This document shows positions 36,346 through 48,200 of a DNA stretch of 64,000 bases, one piece after another; position 1 is the stretch's first letter; every line of letters starts with the position of its first letter. The stretch covers positions 124,001 to 188,000 of the forward strand of contig NZ_VOLT01000005.1 of the NCBI RefSeq assembly GCF_007954275.1. Direction: 5' to 3'. The notes below the pieces were generated by a model. The model was not told the origin of the DNA. It did not search any database and was given only the letters and a program-made list of their open reading frames with translations. A program made the translations under genes and the position numbers. The DNA comes from Colwellia demingiae (GTDB lineage Bacteria > Pseudomonadota > Gammaproteobacteria > Enterobacterales > Alteromonadaceae).

Positions 36346-36752
36346 GTTTTTCCCACTTATTGTTTACAAATTAAACTAAGGTATTGATTAGATATGCCAT
36401 TTCATGTGACCAAATAGAAAAATGACACTTAATATATTTATATGATGCTAACTTTAACCTGTTAGTAACAATTTTCCACAGGATTTAAAAAATAGTTGAA
36501 ATAAGCAGGAGATATATACTCGTTAGCAATCAAGGTACATGTTGTAGAGTGCTTTGAATGATAGCAATAATACGATTAATACCGAGCAGAAAAATAAACT
36601 AACAATAATTAGACAGACTAGATCAAGAAACCTGTAAGTAGTGGTTATATTTATAGTTTAAGCTATATACAATCGAGGTAGATTAGAACTTGCTTAGGAT
36701 GAGCAGTGTTCAATAAAGGGAATTATTTATTGTTATAGTAGGAACGAGCAAT
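36346..36752. other. Divergent promoter region between moxR-like and chemoreceptor genes
   Basis: A 407-nt AT-rich intergenic stretch between divergent genes. I see no open frame, strong hairpin or recognisable operator in it. Confidence 0.3.
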
Positions 36753-38360
36753 ATGTTAAAAAACCTGTCACTGGCTAAAAAAATTCACTTAGCACTAACC
36801 TTAATTGGCGCTATTTTTTTAAGTACAACGATTTTCTTTTTTCATCATGATGAAAAAGAGCTGGCAGAGCACTTTGTTGAACGAAATCTTGAAAGCCTTG
36901 CACTTAATTACTTTGACTCTGTCAATACCATGATGCTCACTGGCACTATAGCTAATCGACAACTTATTCAAAATAAAATTCTCAGCCAAGACGATATCGT
37001 AGAAGCAAGAATTCTACGTACTCAAGCGGTTAATAAAGTGTTTGGTTAAGGCTTCTCTGATCAGAGTGCGAAAAGTGCATTCGAACGAGAAGGTTTAGCA
37101 GGTAAAAGAGCGTTCAAAAAGTTTGAACTTGATGGAAAGCGTATGATGAGCTTTATTATACCTGTCAAAGCGAGTTCAGATTATCGCGGTACCAATTGCT
37201 TAACTTGCCATCAGGTTAGTGAAAATGAAATATTAGGTGCGGTAAAACTTACCTATGACTTATCAACAGTAGATAAAGAAATCACCAGCTCTATTACCCA
37301 AGCTGCAATTTTACAATTGGTCATTACCTTAATTTGTTTTACCTTATTAAGCCTTACCCTGAGAAAACTAATTTTCTTCCGATTAAAACGCCTAAGCAAC
37401 TCTATTACAACGGCTGCTGAAGAGCTCGATTTAAATAAAGAAATTAAAGTTAATTATCAAGATGAACTTGGTTCCGTTAGCATAGCGCTAAATGACATGA
37501 TGAATAAGTTTAAAGTTAGCTTCATGTCAATTGCCCAAGCTAGTGAACAATTAACTGAATCAGCTAAAGAAGTTGATAAAATATCTTCGCTAACACTCGA
37601 AGCAGTGTTAGAGCAAAAAAATGGCACTGACTCTGTCGCTGCTGCAATCAATGAGTTAGATACCTCTGCAAATGAAGTGCAACATAATACGCAAAGTGCA
37701 GCCGATAAATCGGTTTCAGCAAATGAAAGGACCTCACAAGGGTTAATTCTTGTTGAACAAGCGAGGGTTGGCATTAATGATCTCAGAGATAAGGTTGTTG
37801 AAAATACAGCGATGATCACTGACTTAAGCAATAAAACTAATGAAGTCGGCAGTGTTTTAGAAGTCATTACCGCCATTGCTGAGCAAACAAATTTATTGGC
37901 GTTAAATGCTGCGATAGAAGCGGCAAGAGCTGGCGAACAAGGTAGAGGTTTTGCTGTCGTCGCCGATGAAGTCCGTTCTTTAGCAACACGTACTCGTGAA
38001 TCCATTGAGCAAATACACGTGACCATGAGTCGATTACAAATAGGCGCAAAAGGTGCTGTTGATTCAATGAATGTGGTGAGTCAACAAGCCAGCGAAAAAG
38101 CAGAAGATGTTGCCAATGTTGCTGACTTATTGACAAGTATTAGTGCTGAAATTCAGGAATTAGACGAACTTAACTGTCAAATTTCAGATGCAGCGACGCA
38201 GCAGAACTTAGCCGCCGATGAAATTAATATTAATGTCGTTAATATAAGTAATGTGGCTGAAAAATCGAGTGATGATGCTATTCGAGGGAAAGAGATTAGC
38301 GAGCATTTGTTGTCACTTGCTTATGAATTAAATGCCCAGTTAACAAAATTTAAATTATAA
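36753..38360 (+). pseudogene. Methyl-accepting chemotaxis protein with periplasmic CxxCH motif, interrupted by one TAA
   Basis: The frame is 536 codons with a single internal TAA at codon 99 (37047-37049), between AVNKVFG and GFSDQSAKSAFERE; phase is kept on both sides. Residues 9-30 are a first membrane helix. The periplasmic sensor carries CLTCH (about residues 149-153), a c-type haem attachment motif. A second helix is at about 185-205, then HAMP and a complete signalling domain (EVITAIAEQTNLLALNAAIE, then AARAGEQGRGFAVVADEVR). Intact, it would be a haem- or redox-sensing chemoreceptor. With the stop, only a 98-residue anchor fragment is made unless an internal start (37143) or read-through is used. 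Confidence 0.85.
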
Positions 38361-38559
38361 AGCTAACAACAGTGATACTGATACTAAGTAGTGCTCAACT
38401 AATGTTGAACATTATTTAGTATGCAAGTTTAGCCTATTTTATTTGACTCAAGATGCCTTAGGATTAATTATTCTTAGTAAAGCGCATAGTTATTTCATCT
38501 AATAGCTATGTCCTTAATAATTAACTTAAGCCATAATTTTTTGTATGGCGATGAATAAA

Positions 38560-39375
38560 TTATTTTACCGCTAAAATTTCAATCAAACTAATACGTTCAT
38601 CATCAAGATTACGACGCATGTTATAAGCTTTGGTCTTAATGTCATTGCCAATTAGCATATGTAAACCTAGTTCTGGCAGTGTCGACTCTCCCGTAGGTTC
38701 TTTCATGCGTGCAAAGGCCTTTTGTGCCAAATCGGTCTTGTCGTTCCAAACTTCAATCTTAAAACCAGTGGATGCAATTAACTCGCGGAATGGTTCTTTT
38801 GGTATCAAAAAACTCATCGAACTGTCTTGAGCCCACGGCACAGGAAAATAAATAGGTTTATCTTCGTGACCACACACCTCATACAATACAGCACGCGCAC
38901 CAGGTTTGAGTACACGATACATTTCTTTTAACCAACCCAACTTGTCTTCGACATTCATATTCATCTGAATTGACCAAGCACCATCGAAAGTATTGTCCCC
39001 ATAGGGCAATTCCAGCGCACTACCAACATTGAATTTAACATGGTCTTGCATGTTGAGTAATTGTGTCAATCTTTCTGCTGCGTCAATGTATTCATCACTT
39101 AAATCTATACCGGTAACATGACAACCGGTTTCATGTGCCAAGCGACGTGTTGAACCGCCAACACCACAACCCACATCAAGGATGTGCATATCAGGAGTGA
39201 AATTACCAAGTTCAATCAGCTCTTTAGTGGCGATATCACCACGAATATGAAATTCATCAACAGGCTGAAGGTCATCAGGTGTGACCTTAGATAAATCTTT
39301 ACCTAGATTATTGAGACCTTCAATTATTTTATTATACAAATTGTTCGGAGAGTAATAACTGTGAATATGCTTCAT
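38560..39375 (-). CDS. Class I SAM-dependent methyltransferase (glycine/sarcosine methyltransferase-like)
   Basis: A 271-residue enzyme. The N-terminus HIHSYYSPNNLYNKIIEGLN and DEFHIRGDIATKELIEL resemble the sarcosine/dimethylglycine N-methyltransferase group. SAM motif I is ILDVGCGVGGSTRRLA, followed by the acidic strand VTGIDLSDEYI, then NTFDGAWSIQMNMNVEDK and VLKPGARAVLYEV. It is cytoplasmic and monocistronic. Similarity suggests methylation of a small amine or a quinone/lipid-like substrate, but no partner gene is present to fix it. Confidence 0.8.
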   Translation of the reverse strand: MKHIHSYYSPNNLYNKIIEGLNNLGKDLSKVTPDDLQPVDEFHIRGDIATKELIELGNFTPDMHILDVGCGVGGSTRRLAHETGCHVTGIDLSDEYIDAAERLTQLLNMQDHVKFNVGSALELPYGDNTFDGAWSIQMNMNVEDKLGWLKEMYRVLKPGARAVLYEVCGHEDKPIYFPVPWAQDSSMSFLIPKEPFRELIASTGFKIEVWNDKTDLAQKAFARMKEPTGESTLPELGLHMLIGNDIKTKAYNMRRNLDDERISLIEILAVK

Positions 39376-39614
39376 ATAGATAATCTTGACTCAAAAGTAA
39401 TGTGGGATAACTGTCTACAAACTATACATGATAAAGTCAGATAGTTAATAAAAATTATAAACTTATCCAAGTCTGTTATTGAGCTATATCAATAACATGG
39501 CAAATTTAGTCCATGCTAACCTCTAGGGTATAAATTAATCTTTTCGTGGTTAAATCTATTTTTATTAATTATACTGAATAAATAATATACTGACTTTATA
39601 AAACACCTAATTAG

Positions 39615-40643
39615 ATGTTAATTAAACAAAAATTTCATTTTAAAACACTGGTTTTCTTAATATTATCTCTATTAAGTCATCATTCAATCGCTAATAATAA
39701 AACTCATTTTGAAGAGCTATTTTCCACCTCTGTCGTACTAACAGATTCAGAAACGATAACCTTGGGTGTTGGCAACTTTGATCCCGACAAGTTATTAAAA
39801 CCCCACGAAAAGAGTTTTTCTGAAAGTGACTCTATCAAGCTAAGAAATGAGTTAACCGTTTACAGTATCCCTTATACTTGGCGTTTGACTAAAGATACAT
39901 CTAAAAGTAAGTCTGAAGATAAGGCTAAAAAAGAAAATCCTAACTATTTTTATCGAGATGAAATAACCGCATCGCTCTCTTACCTTAAGCAAGAAAATAA
40001 AAGTGACTTGCTCTCTAGCTCTACCATGTCTGATGATAATAAAGATGAAGTTTACTCTGCCTATCTCGCCTATAGCCTACATAGTCAACTTAATGAGAAT
40101 TGGAATTTAAGAACAAGAGTTGGTTCCTATTTAATGCACCATAAAAATAAATACAATTATAACAGCGAAGAATCAAAGCAATTCCAAGATGAATTAGATG
40201 GCATTTTTTTAAATTTATCAGCTAATGCTTTCATTATTGAACCTAATGTAAAGCTAACTTATAGCCAAAACAAAGATTGGGGAAAGTGGGAGTTTAGCAA
40301 CGATTTAAATGTATTTACTGGCATAACATTTAATGGCGCTAAGTCTAGCCAAGAAGCAAAACCGACTGGTTGGCGTTTAAACAATGGCTTTAAATTTCAC
40401 TTTAATGTTAATCAATCAAAATTTCATGCTGAATCAATTTATGTAAAAATTCAACGTTCTGATATTGGTGGCGATATGGTTAATAGTTTAGGTACGGATC
40501 ATTTCTATGAATTTGGGGTAGGTTTATTACTCGACACGCGTAAATTTACGACTTTAGCGGATAATATTGGTATCGGCATTAATATTCATAAAGGCAGCGC
40601 ACTTACCGGTGGTAGTATCGTATTTTATTTTAATGAGCTATAA
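39615..40643 (+). CDS. Outer-membrane beta-barrel protein (solitary autotransporter-like barrel)
   Basis: A 342-residue exported protein with signal peptide (KFHFKTLVFLILSLLSHHSI, cleavage near SIA). Alternating polar and aromatic strands follow, for example WNLRTRVGSYLMHH, KLTYSQNKDWGKWEFSNDLN and FYEFGVGLLLDTR. It ends with IGIGINIHKGSALTGGSIVF then YFNEL. The pattern fits the solitary autotransporter-like barrel family of marine gammaproteobacteria, lacking a passenger. It is probably an outer-membrane protein of unknown role. Confidence 0.7.
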   Translation: MLIKQKFHFKTLVFLILSLLSHHSIANNKTHFEELFSTSVVLTDSETITLGVGNFDPDKLLKPHEKSFSESDSIKLRNELTVYSIPYTWRLTKDTSKSKSEDKAKKENPNYFYRDEITASLSYLKQENKSDLLSSSTMSDDNKDEVYSAYLAYSLHSQLNENWNLRTRVGSYLMHHKNKYNYNSEESKQFQDELDGIFLNLSANAFIIEPNVKLTYSQNKDWGKWEFSNDLNVFTGITFNGAKSSQEAKPTGWRLNNGFKFHFNVNQSKFHAESIYVKIQRSDIGGDMVNSLGTDHFYEFGVGLLLDTRKFTTLADNIGIGINIHKGSALTGGSIVFYFNEL

Positions 40644-40726
40644 AAAAATCTTTGAACGCTTTGAGGAGATCATGGCAAGTTAACGTGGCCCAAAGACCAC
40701 TTTATTATTCGAGTGCATAAATGCAT

Positions 40727-41161
40727 TTACTTGAGCAACTCTGCTTTTTGTCCTAATAACTCAGCATCTTTAGCAACACGGTCAATAAGACGCTCTATGG
40801 TAGGCTCACCTGCTGCTGGCGCCGTACCGCTGTGTGTTGCAAAAAAGGCATAACCTTCAACTTCTACACCGCCTTTCATACCTTTCATAGATTTAGCCAG
40901 TAGCGTTATCTTATCTTTATCAACGCCCCATTGAACACTGCCCTCATAACCAACCAGAGGCGAAGTGAGTACTTTAATATTTTTTTCATCAATTTCTATT
41001 TTCATTGCAGCAAACATAATGCGTGTAGCCACCTGCTTTGAAATAAGATAAACATGATCACTGCCTGTTTGGTTTGGGTCAAGTGAGGAGATGGTATTTG
41101 AACAAGCCGAAACGACAAGCAACAGAATCAAAATCATACTTTTTTTAAGAATCGTAAACAT
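40727..41161 (-). CDS. Putative lipoprotein, unknown function
   Basis: A 144-residue protein with a lipoprotein signal peptide: hydrophobic ILILLLVVSAC, lipobox VSAC with Cys20 as the lipidated residue, then SNTISSLD. Serine at +2 predicts outer-membrane sorting. The mature part contains GGVEVEGYAFFATHSGTAPA and a helical C-terminus. I recognise no family. It is third in the run of small envelope genes after the giant surface protein, 35 nt after the previous one. Confidence 0.7.
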   Translation of the reverse strand: MFTILKKSMILILLLVVSACSNTISSLDPNQTGSDHVYLISKQVATRIMFAAMKIEIDEKNIKVLTSPLVGYEGSVQWGVDKDKITLLAKSMKGMKGGVEVEGYAFFATHSGTAPAAGEPTIERLIDRVAKDAELLGQKAELLK

Positions 41162-41196
41162 AAATTATTTCCTTTTATCATTATGAATTTGTACTT

Positions 41197-41748
41197 TTAT
41201 TCACACAAAGCTCTTACTTTAACTAAAGCATGATCAATATCTTTATCACTTTTAGCCGTCAATGCTTCTCGTCTAGCTAAATCACATGCTTTAGCTTGTG
41301 ATTTTTGCTGAGCAACAACGTCTGCTGAGCTGAGTGCTTTATGGTTAGGATTAATACAGAAGCTATTCGACACGCCTCTTAAGTTAATATGTTTACCATG
41401 CGTTTCAATTGCGGCACATTCACCTTCACTTAAACGGCCGGTTTCAATTAATATTTTCTTAGTCTGCTTATTCACCTTAAGCGTGTATAAATAAACACGT
41501 CTATCACCTTCTATTGCAGAAGTTATCGCAAAACCTGCCGCTCCACCATCAAGCGCTCCTTTTAAATCATGTCCTATGGCCAAACCTATGGCACCGCCAA
41601 TAAACGCATTACGGGCAATGGTTGAATCGGGTGTTGTTACTTGTACTGAAGTTACCGTGCCATAATCGATTGTTTGTTTCTCTTTAGCGAAAGCATTTGC
41701 TGTAATAAGTGCAGCGGCTAAAACAGCTAGAGTAATAGTTTTTTTCAT
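41197..41748 (-). CDS. Exported glycine-zipper protein, unknown function
   Basis: A 183-residue protein with signal peptide (MKKTITLAVLAAALITANAF, cleavage near AFA). Residues about 48-80 are a glycine-zipper-like hydrophobic segment (NAFIGGAIGLAIGHDLKGAL, then DGGAAGFAITS), as in small outer-membrane stress proteins of the SlyB type. The C-terminal part has three cysteines. It lies 57 nt after the DUF805 gene and before a putative lipoprotein, in the direction of the secretion operon. Confidence 0.7.
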   Translation of the reverse strand: MKKTITLAVLAAALITANAFAKEKQTIDYGTVTSVQVTTPDSTIARNAFIGGAIGLAIGHDLKGALDGGAAGFAITSAIEGDRRVYLYTLKVNKQTKKILIETGRLSEGECAAIETHGKHINLRGVSNSFCINPNHKALSSADVVAQQKSQAKACDLARREALTAKSDKDIDHALVKVRALCE

Positions 41749-41805
41749 TAAATATCCTTTATTTCAATAGATTAAAACGGTTAACTTTAAATATTCTTTA
41801 TCGAC

Positions 41806-42246
41806 TCACTTCCTCAAGCTTTTAAATTGATCGCTCGGTGTGAATAATATAAATAGACTAAAAATCATATGCATTGCATAACTTGCCTGCTCGCTTATCA
41901 AAGCCACCGCTATGAACTCAAGCAAGAGTACAATCACCAATGTTATCCATCCCGGTAATCCAGTATCTCTGATTCTTTTTGCTGCAATATTTACATAAGA
42001 GAAACAAACAGCCCCCATAAACAAGGCAAAAACGAACAAAAAAGGCAGGGTAAACCATTCTCTTATCGTATTTTGGGCGTGCTCTAAATCCCCTGAAACG
42101 ATATGTTCACCAACACCCATTAAAATAATTGTTAACACAATAAAAGTAAAAATGAATACTGAAAGCAATAATTGATAACCTAAATAAGGTAGGCGTTTCA
42201 ATCGACCAATGCTTAACTCTTGAAAATAATTATTGAGTATATTCAC
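41806..42246 (-). CDS. DUF805-like inner membrane protein
   Basis: A 146-residue protein with about four membrane helices, and GRLKRLPYLGYQLLLSVFIF plus AAKRIRDTGLPGWITLVIVL. The latter is the (K/R)RxxDxGxPGW motif of the DUF805 family. Function is unknown. It starts 25 nt after the stop of the giant secreted protein, so it may be the fifth gene of that operon. Confidence 0.8.
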   Translation of the reverse strand: MNILNNYFQELSIGRLKRLPYLGYQLLLSVFIFTFIVLTIILMGVGEHIVSGDLEHAQNTIREWFTLPFLFVFALFMGAVCFSYVNIAAKRIRDTGLPGWITLVIVLLLEFIAVALISEQASYAMHMIFSLFILFTPSDQFKSLRK

Positions 42247-42271
42247 GTTGTAAGCACCTTTATTATTTTAG

Positions 42272-45200
42272 TTAAAATTGAGAATGCATATCGTTTAATG
42301 CCTGATGCAAACTGTCATCATCGTTATTGATTAAAGGATCATCCAGTTGCGGTTCATCTGAAAGATCTGGTATTGCTGATAAATCTTGATCTTGCTTGTC
42401 ATCATCTAATGGACTTTCAAACGGGTCAACCGCACTACCATCATCTAACAAGGGATCAGCATCGTCTCCCATTGGCGCATTATCGAATGCAGACAACACA
42501 TGGCTATCATCCGTTTGAACATCCTGTGCCTGACTATCGGCTTTATTAATACCAAGCATGTTCAGGTAATGATCTACTGGATTAACCGTGTGTACAGTAT
42601 CTGCGATCTGTCCTGCGTCTGGTAATAACGGCAATGTGAAGTCAACAATACTTCCTTCATCATCTGCAGGTATTTTATCGTCTACCTGATAAACAGAATC
42701 AGCATCTATTTGTACCGTAAAAGCGTCAATGTCTACTGGTTTCTCCGGTTCATCGTTGTCCGATGGTGGGGCTGGACTCGCAGAGGGTTGACCATCAGTA
42801 TGCCCATTTATTATCATCTCGAATTCTTTAGAAATAACACCGCCATTTCCATCATCAACGATTACTGTAAAATGATCCTTTAGCTCTTCACCGTCATTTA
42901 ATTTATCAACATCAGAATTCTTATCGTTTAGTGTATAAACCCAAACATTACCGGCTAGGACGACATTTCCATAGCTGGCACCATGGCTTGAATCAAGATT
43001 GAAGGTGTGGGTATCCGTGGCGTCAACATCATCAATAATAATAGCAGTCGCAGGGCTTAGTCCTTTATCCTCTAAAACAGTATAAATAGGATCCACACCA
43101 CTTTGATTATGGCTATGAACGGCTGGGATATCATTAGTGCCTATGATAGTCATGGTGATGTCATGGCTTGTTCCATCTGCCGAATGTACCGTAATAGTTT
43201 CTGTTTCTGTCTGTCCTTCTGCTAATTGTTGTACCTTCAGATGGTTATTGTATAAATCATAGGTCCAATGACCATTGCTATCGATATGTGCATGACCGTA
43301 GCCTTTACTGCCTACGATACCAACGCCACTTTGTTCAGCGATAAAACCTGGAGTTCCATCGGGATCATTAACGGTTAAAGTACCCGAAGTGCTAGTTAAG
43401 TTATCTTCTGTTACTGCGCCACTAGATTGCCCTTTAAAGATTGCCGGATCATCAGTCTCTGCAATATTAAAATAAACCGAGCCAGGTCCCGAATCAACAT
43501 GACCATCATTAGCCGTAAAGTGAATAACTGCTAAATCATTCTTTCCTACTGTATTGTAGTTTGCTGAAGGGGTAAATATTAAGCTATCGACATCAGTACC
43601 TTTAACTGTATCGCCAATATTAATAATATGGCCATTAAGGTGAAGTTGCCCGTGGGCAACTTGGGTAATGGTAATATGATCCAGCGAATCACCGTCAATA
43701 TCTTTAAACGAAAAGTCGGATTTACTAAGGTTCTGTGAGGTATCTTCGTCAATGGTCATTTGGATTTGACCAACCGTCGGCGCATCATTAATAGCATTAA
43801 CATTTAAGGTCATAGTTGCACTCGCTGAATCACTATGGCCATCATTTGCGCTGAATTCTAGATGCGCATACTGACTACCATTTTCATCGTGAGTGGGCGT
43901 AAAAATTAAATGCCCTGCGACAATATCTGCTTTATCAATCTGCTGATTTGCTGTTATTGACTTGCCATTTAGCGTTAAAATACCATCAGTGGGTATTTGA
44001 GTAATGTTGATATGAACTAAAGGGTCACCATCAACATCATTATATCCAAACTCGCTAAGTGTAAAGCTATGCACGGAGTCCTCATCTATATTTACCGTAT
44101 TTGCACTCACCGTTGGAATGCTATTTTCATCAGCCCCATTAATAACGATATTAACTTCATGACTGACACTGCCACCATGATTATCAGTGACGATGACGGT
44201 AAAGGTATCAGTACCTTGTTGACCTGTGTTGAGTGTGTTTAGGTAGGTATCGTTGTTATCTAAATGATAAACCCACTTCCCTTGCTCAAAGGTGACTCTA
44301 CCGTGTTGTGGTTGATTATGGGTATCAATACTCAATGACTGAGTATCCGATTTATCAAGATCTGAAATATCTATATTTCCAGAGACTAAATTGGTTTGCC
44401 CATCTTCAATAACTGTCCCTCTTAATGTTGAGCTTGCATCAATTACTGGGGATTGGTTGGTACCACAAATTGTAAAATCGAAGTGGCCAGTATCTGTAGC
44501 TCCTGAAGTATCGATTAACTCAAAATTAAATAAAGTATGCGATAACTCACCCGCAGCTAATGATTCAGCATCATTCGAATTAGTTCCGCCCATAATTGAG
44601 AAATCCCAATCACCATTTGGTTTTATCGTTAAACTACCAAGATCTCCCTGAAGCGTAACAGCACCATGGCTGAAATCTAATAAACTGCCATCTACTTTAA
44701 TTTGTACCGCACTGCCGTCTTCATAATCACCTAAATCAATGTGACCTGAGCGCTGAGTAGTACCCTGTGTCATTTGAGTTTGATCAAGTGCCCAGTCTGG
44801 TAGGTCATAGCGTAATGCGGTTAAATCGCCACTGATAAATGGCTTATCGTTTGTACCTGTAATATGAATAGGAATATCAAAGGTAGTGCCGTCTTTTGCT
44901 GTGACCGTTAATAAATCATCTACTTTTTGACCATCAGTAAGGTGTTGAGTCACTAAACTGTCATTATCAAGGCTATATGCCCAGTTGCCATCCTTTGCAA
45001 TGATCAGATCACCATAGGTGCCATGCACAGTTTCAGAAGTAAATTCAGGAATATTGTCAGGGTCGGTAATTGTGAGTTTTCCCTGCACACTTTCATTCTC
45101 ATTTGTCCCGGTGCCTTGCTCAGTTATTTCTCGCTGTTGATCCGTTGTTGATAATCCAATAACTGCCGCGTCATTTTTACCTGTTAGGTGAATATTGATA

Positions 45201-48200
45201 TTGTGATCTTGACCATCTGCAGTGCTTACGGTAAAGGTTTTTTCATCGGCTTTGCTGCCATCAGTTAAAATATCAGCGCGGCTGTCTGGGGTATAGGTCC
45301 AGTGGCCATCGGTTGTTATCGCCAATTTCCCGTAATTTCCGCTGATAGTGCTAGCGGTAAACATGCCATTAGTGGTGTCACCACCTGATACGATAAGGTC
45401 ACCCTGTTGGCCACTATCTTCATCTCCCGTAGAGTCATCCTTACCACTGATAACTTCTGGGGCAAAGGCGACTGTGACTTTTATAGGCACTGTTAATGAA
45501 AAGTTTTGTCCTGATTCAGTTATCGTTTCATGTAAAACGATGTCTTGAGACCCCGTATAGCCGGCGGGCGCTAATATTTGAGCCGTTGCTAGTTGATTAT
45601 TAGGTATCTGATAGGTGTTTGCGGGTACACCTATGCCACCGTCAACCGTTACCCCGACAATAGACCAGCCTGAGGGTAATGTTACTCTGGACTGGGTAAT
45701 CGCTTCGTGGGTATCTGTTGTATTGCCAATCAGTACACCAAGAGAAATTGGCGTCGCTTGCACACCATTTACTTCACTAGTCGCCGCTGAAATGGTCATA
45801 TCTAGAATGGGATTGATATGAATGGTTTGCTGGCTGGTGGTCTCTTTGTGATCACTGCCATCGGTATTGGTGGCGGTAATATTTAAGCTGATGGTAGTTG
45901 ATTGATTTTGTGCCGTCAGTAAGGTGAGTCCTGTTAACTGCGCAGGGCTTAACGTATAAGAGCCATCGATTTCTAACTGCCCAGCGCTTAATATTGCGCC
46001 ACTTGGGATGCCTGAAATACTGATACTTTGGGTTTCGCTAGCATCGCTATCAATAGCAAGACCGATACTAAGCGCCAGAGGGCCGCTATCTTCATCCATG
46101 GTTAAATCAGCAACACTTAACGTGGGGATTTCTGCCACGGCGGTAACTTCAATATTAACGGTATTGTGTGTGACGCTTGTATCGCCAATATGACCATCAA
46201 CACTATCGGTGACTGTTGCATCTATGGTAAGTGATAATTTTCCAGAATAATCTTGGGGTAGCGTGAGCGCAATATTACCAATGTCAGAGCCTGCCACGGT
46301 AAATGTGCCATCGGCATTGAGCGTACCTACCGATAAACTCGCGCCGGCGGGCAAGCCATGAATCGTGATTGACTCGAGCTGTTCAGAGCCATCGGTGTCG
46401 GTGAGTGTCGCCTGTAAATGCAAAGGAATGACAGTGTCTTCATCTACACTGGCCACTTTAATGTCAGTACCAGGAATGGTTTGCGCTCTGTCAATCCAAA
46501 AATTTAGTTGAGCTGAGGTGTAAGAATTCACTTCTTGCGCAAATTGATTGGCATCAATAGAGGGACTCACTGTTGTAATATGAAACTGAAGATCCATTGT
46601 TTGAGGCGCATTAGGTGCAACGACAAATTCAACATCTTTACCTTCAAGGATATCTCTATAGGTTTGCTGATCAAAAACGTTGAGTGACGCGATGTCCCCA
46701 TAATTAGCCAGAGTAGCTACATCAAAATGATTAGGATCAGTAAAAATACTGTTTCCATCAATTTTAATGTCGGTTATTTTACTCCAGTCGAAACTAGGAT
46801 CACCATTGGCGACCAGTGATAAATGAAAACCCGGCAGATATGCATCCGGCGTACCATGGAAGTCACCTGGGTCTGCATTCTTTACCTCATTTAGTTTAAT
46901 GCTAACCATAGAATCCTGTTCCGCCATGCCATATGTCGTCACATCATCTACTATTTGGGTCACACTAGCGGTTTTATGGGAAACCATTGGAATCGCTGAT
47001 GCTTGTAAGCTAATACTACCTCCATCGGCAACGGCACCCACATCAATATGACCAGCGGCATTAGCGGTAGTATGGCCATCCGTGACATCAATAGTCATCG
47101 GAATCGCATTGGCCGCTAAATTACTATTGCCATGAAAAACCCAGTCACTACCGTGATGGGTGAAGGTGCCATATTTCGCATCTAAGTGAATAGCTGACAC
47201 GCTTAAATTATCGCCATCAACATCATTGGCACCCACTAATTTGAGTATTTGAGCTTCGCTAAAGGTTTTATCGGTATCTTCATTGGTGGAGCCTAAATCA
47301 ATGACTGTCGCGGTTACTGTAGGCGCATCGTTAACATTCGCTATAGTTAGCGTGGTGGTGGCTGGTGCGCTATCAACGGTTCCGTCATTAACGGTATAAC
47401 TAAAATGCACATCGCCGTTAAAGTTAGCTGTGGGCTTAAAGGTTAGATTATTTATATCCGCATTATCAATTGCTTGATTTGCAGTAATGGCTACCCCATT
47501 GAGTAACAATACCCCCTCTGTAGGGTCTGGTAAATCGGTAATGGTGACATGCGCTAACGTATCGCCAGTATCAACATCTGTAAATCCAAAATTACTCGCG
47601 CTGAAGGTATAGTCTTTATCTTCAGTGCCAGTTAGCGCAACAGTCGTAATTGTTGGACCGTCATTACTGCCTTGAATTGTTATATCGACGACTTTGGTGG
47701 TGCCATCTGCTGTTGTCACTGTCACGTGATCGGTAAGCGACGCTGAACTGGCTAAAGCCGTTACTGCTGTATCGCCCGTGTTTAAGTTATAAGTCCAATT
47801 GCCACTTGAATCTATATTAAGCGTACCGTGTGTACCTGTTAAGCCTGTAACTGCTTGAAAATTCGACTCACCTGTATCAAGGTCTGTAATGGTTAACTGC
47901 CCACTAGCTGGTAGATTTGTTTGGTCAATAACTGAACCTGTAGCAACACCACCAAAAACAGGAATATCGTTAGTACCAGTAACGGTTAACGTGGCTGTTT
48001 GATTAACAATACCACCGTCACCATCGGTGATTTCATAGCTAACCGTTATGTTTTCTGATGTTCCAGCCGCTAAATGATTAAAAGTAGCGTGGCTTGGATC
48101 TATCGTTAAGGTATGACCATCACTGCCCAGCGTTATACCCGCAGGTAGCGAAGTACTTGCTACTCCAGTGCCGACGGCATAAGAAACCGATGCAAGACTT

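Noticed and set aside
37457..38136. Minus-strand frames of 189 and 89 codons over the chemoreceptor
   Set aside because: They are opposite a well-conserved chemoreceptor signalling domain and have no independent support.
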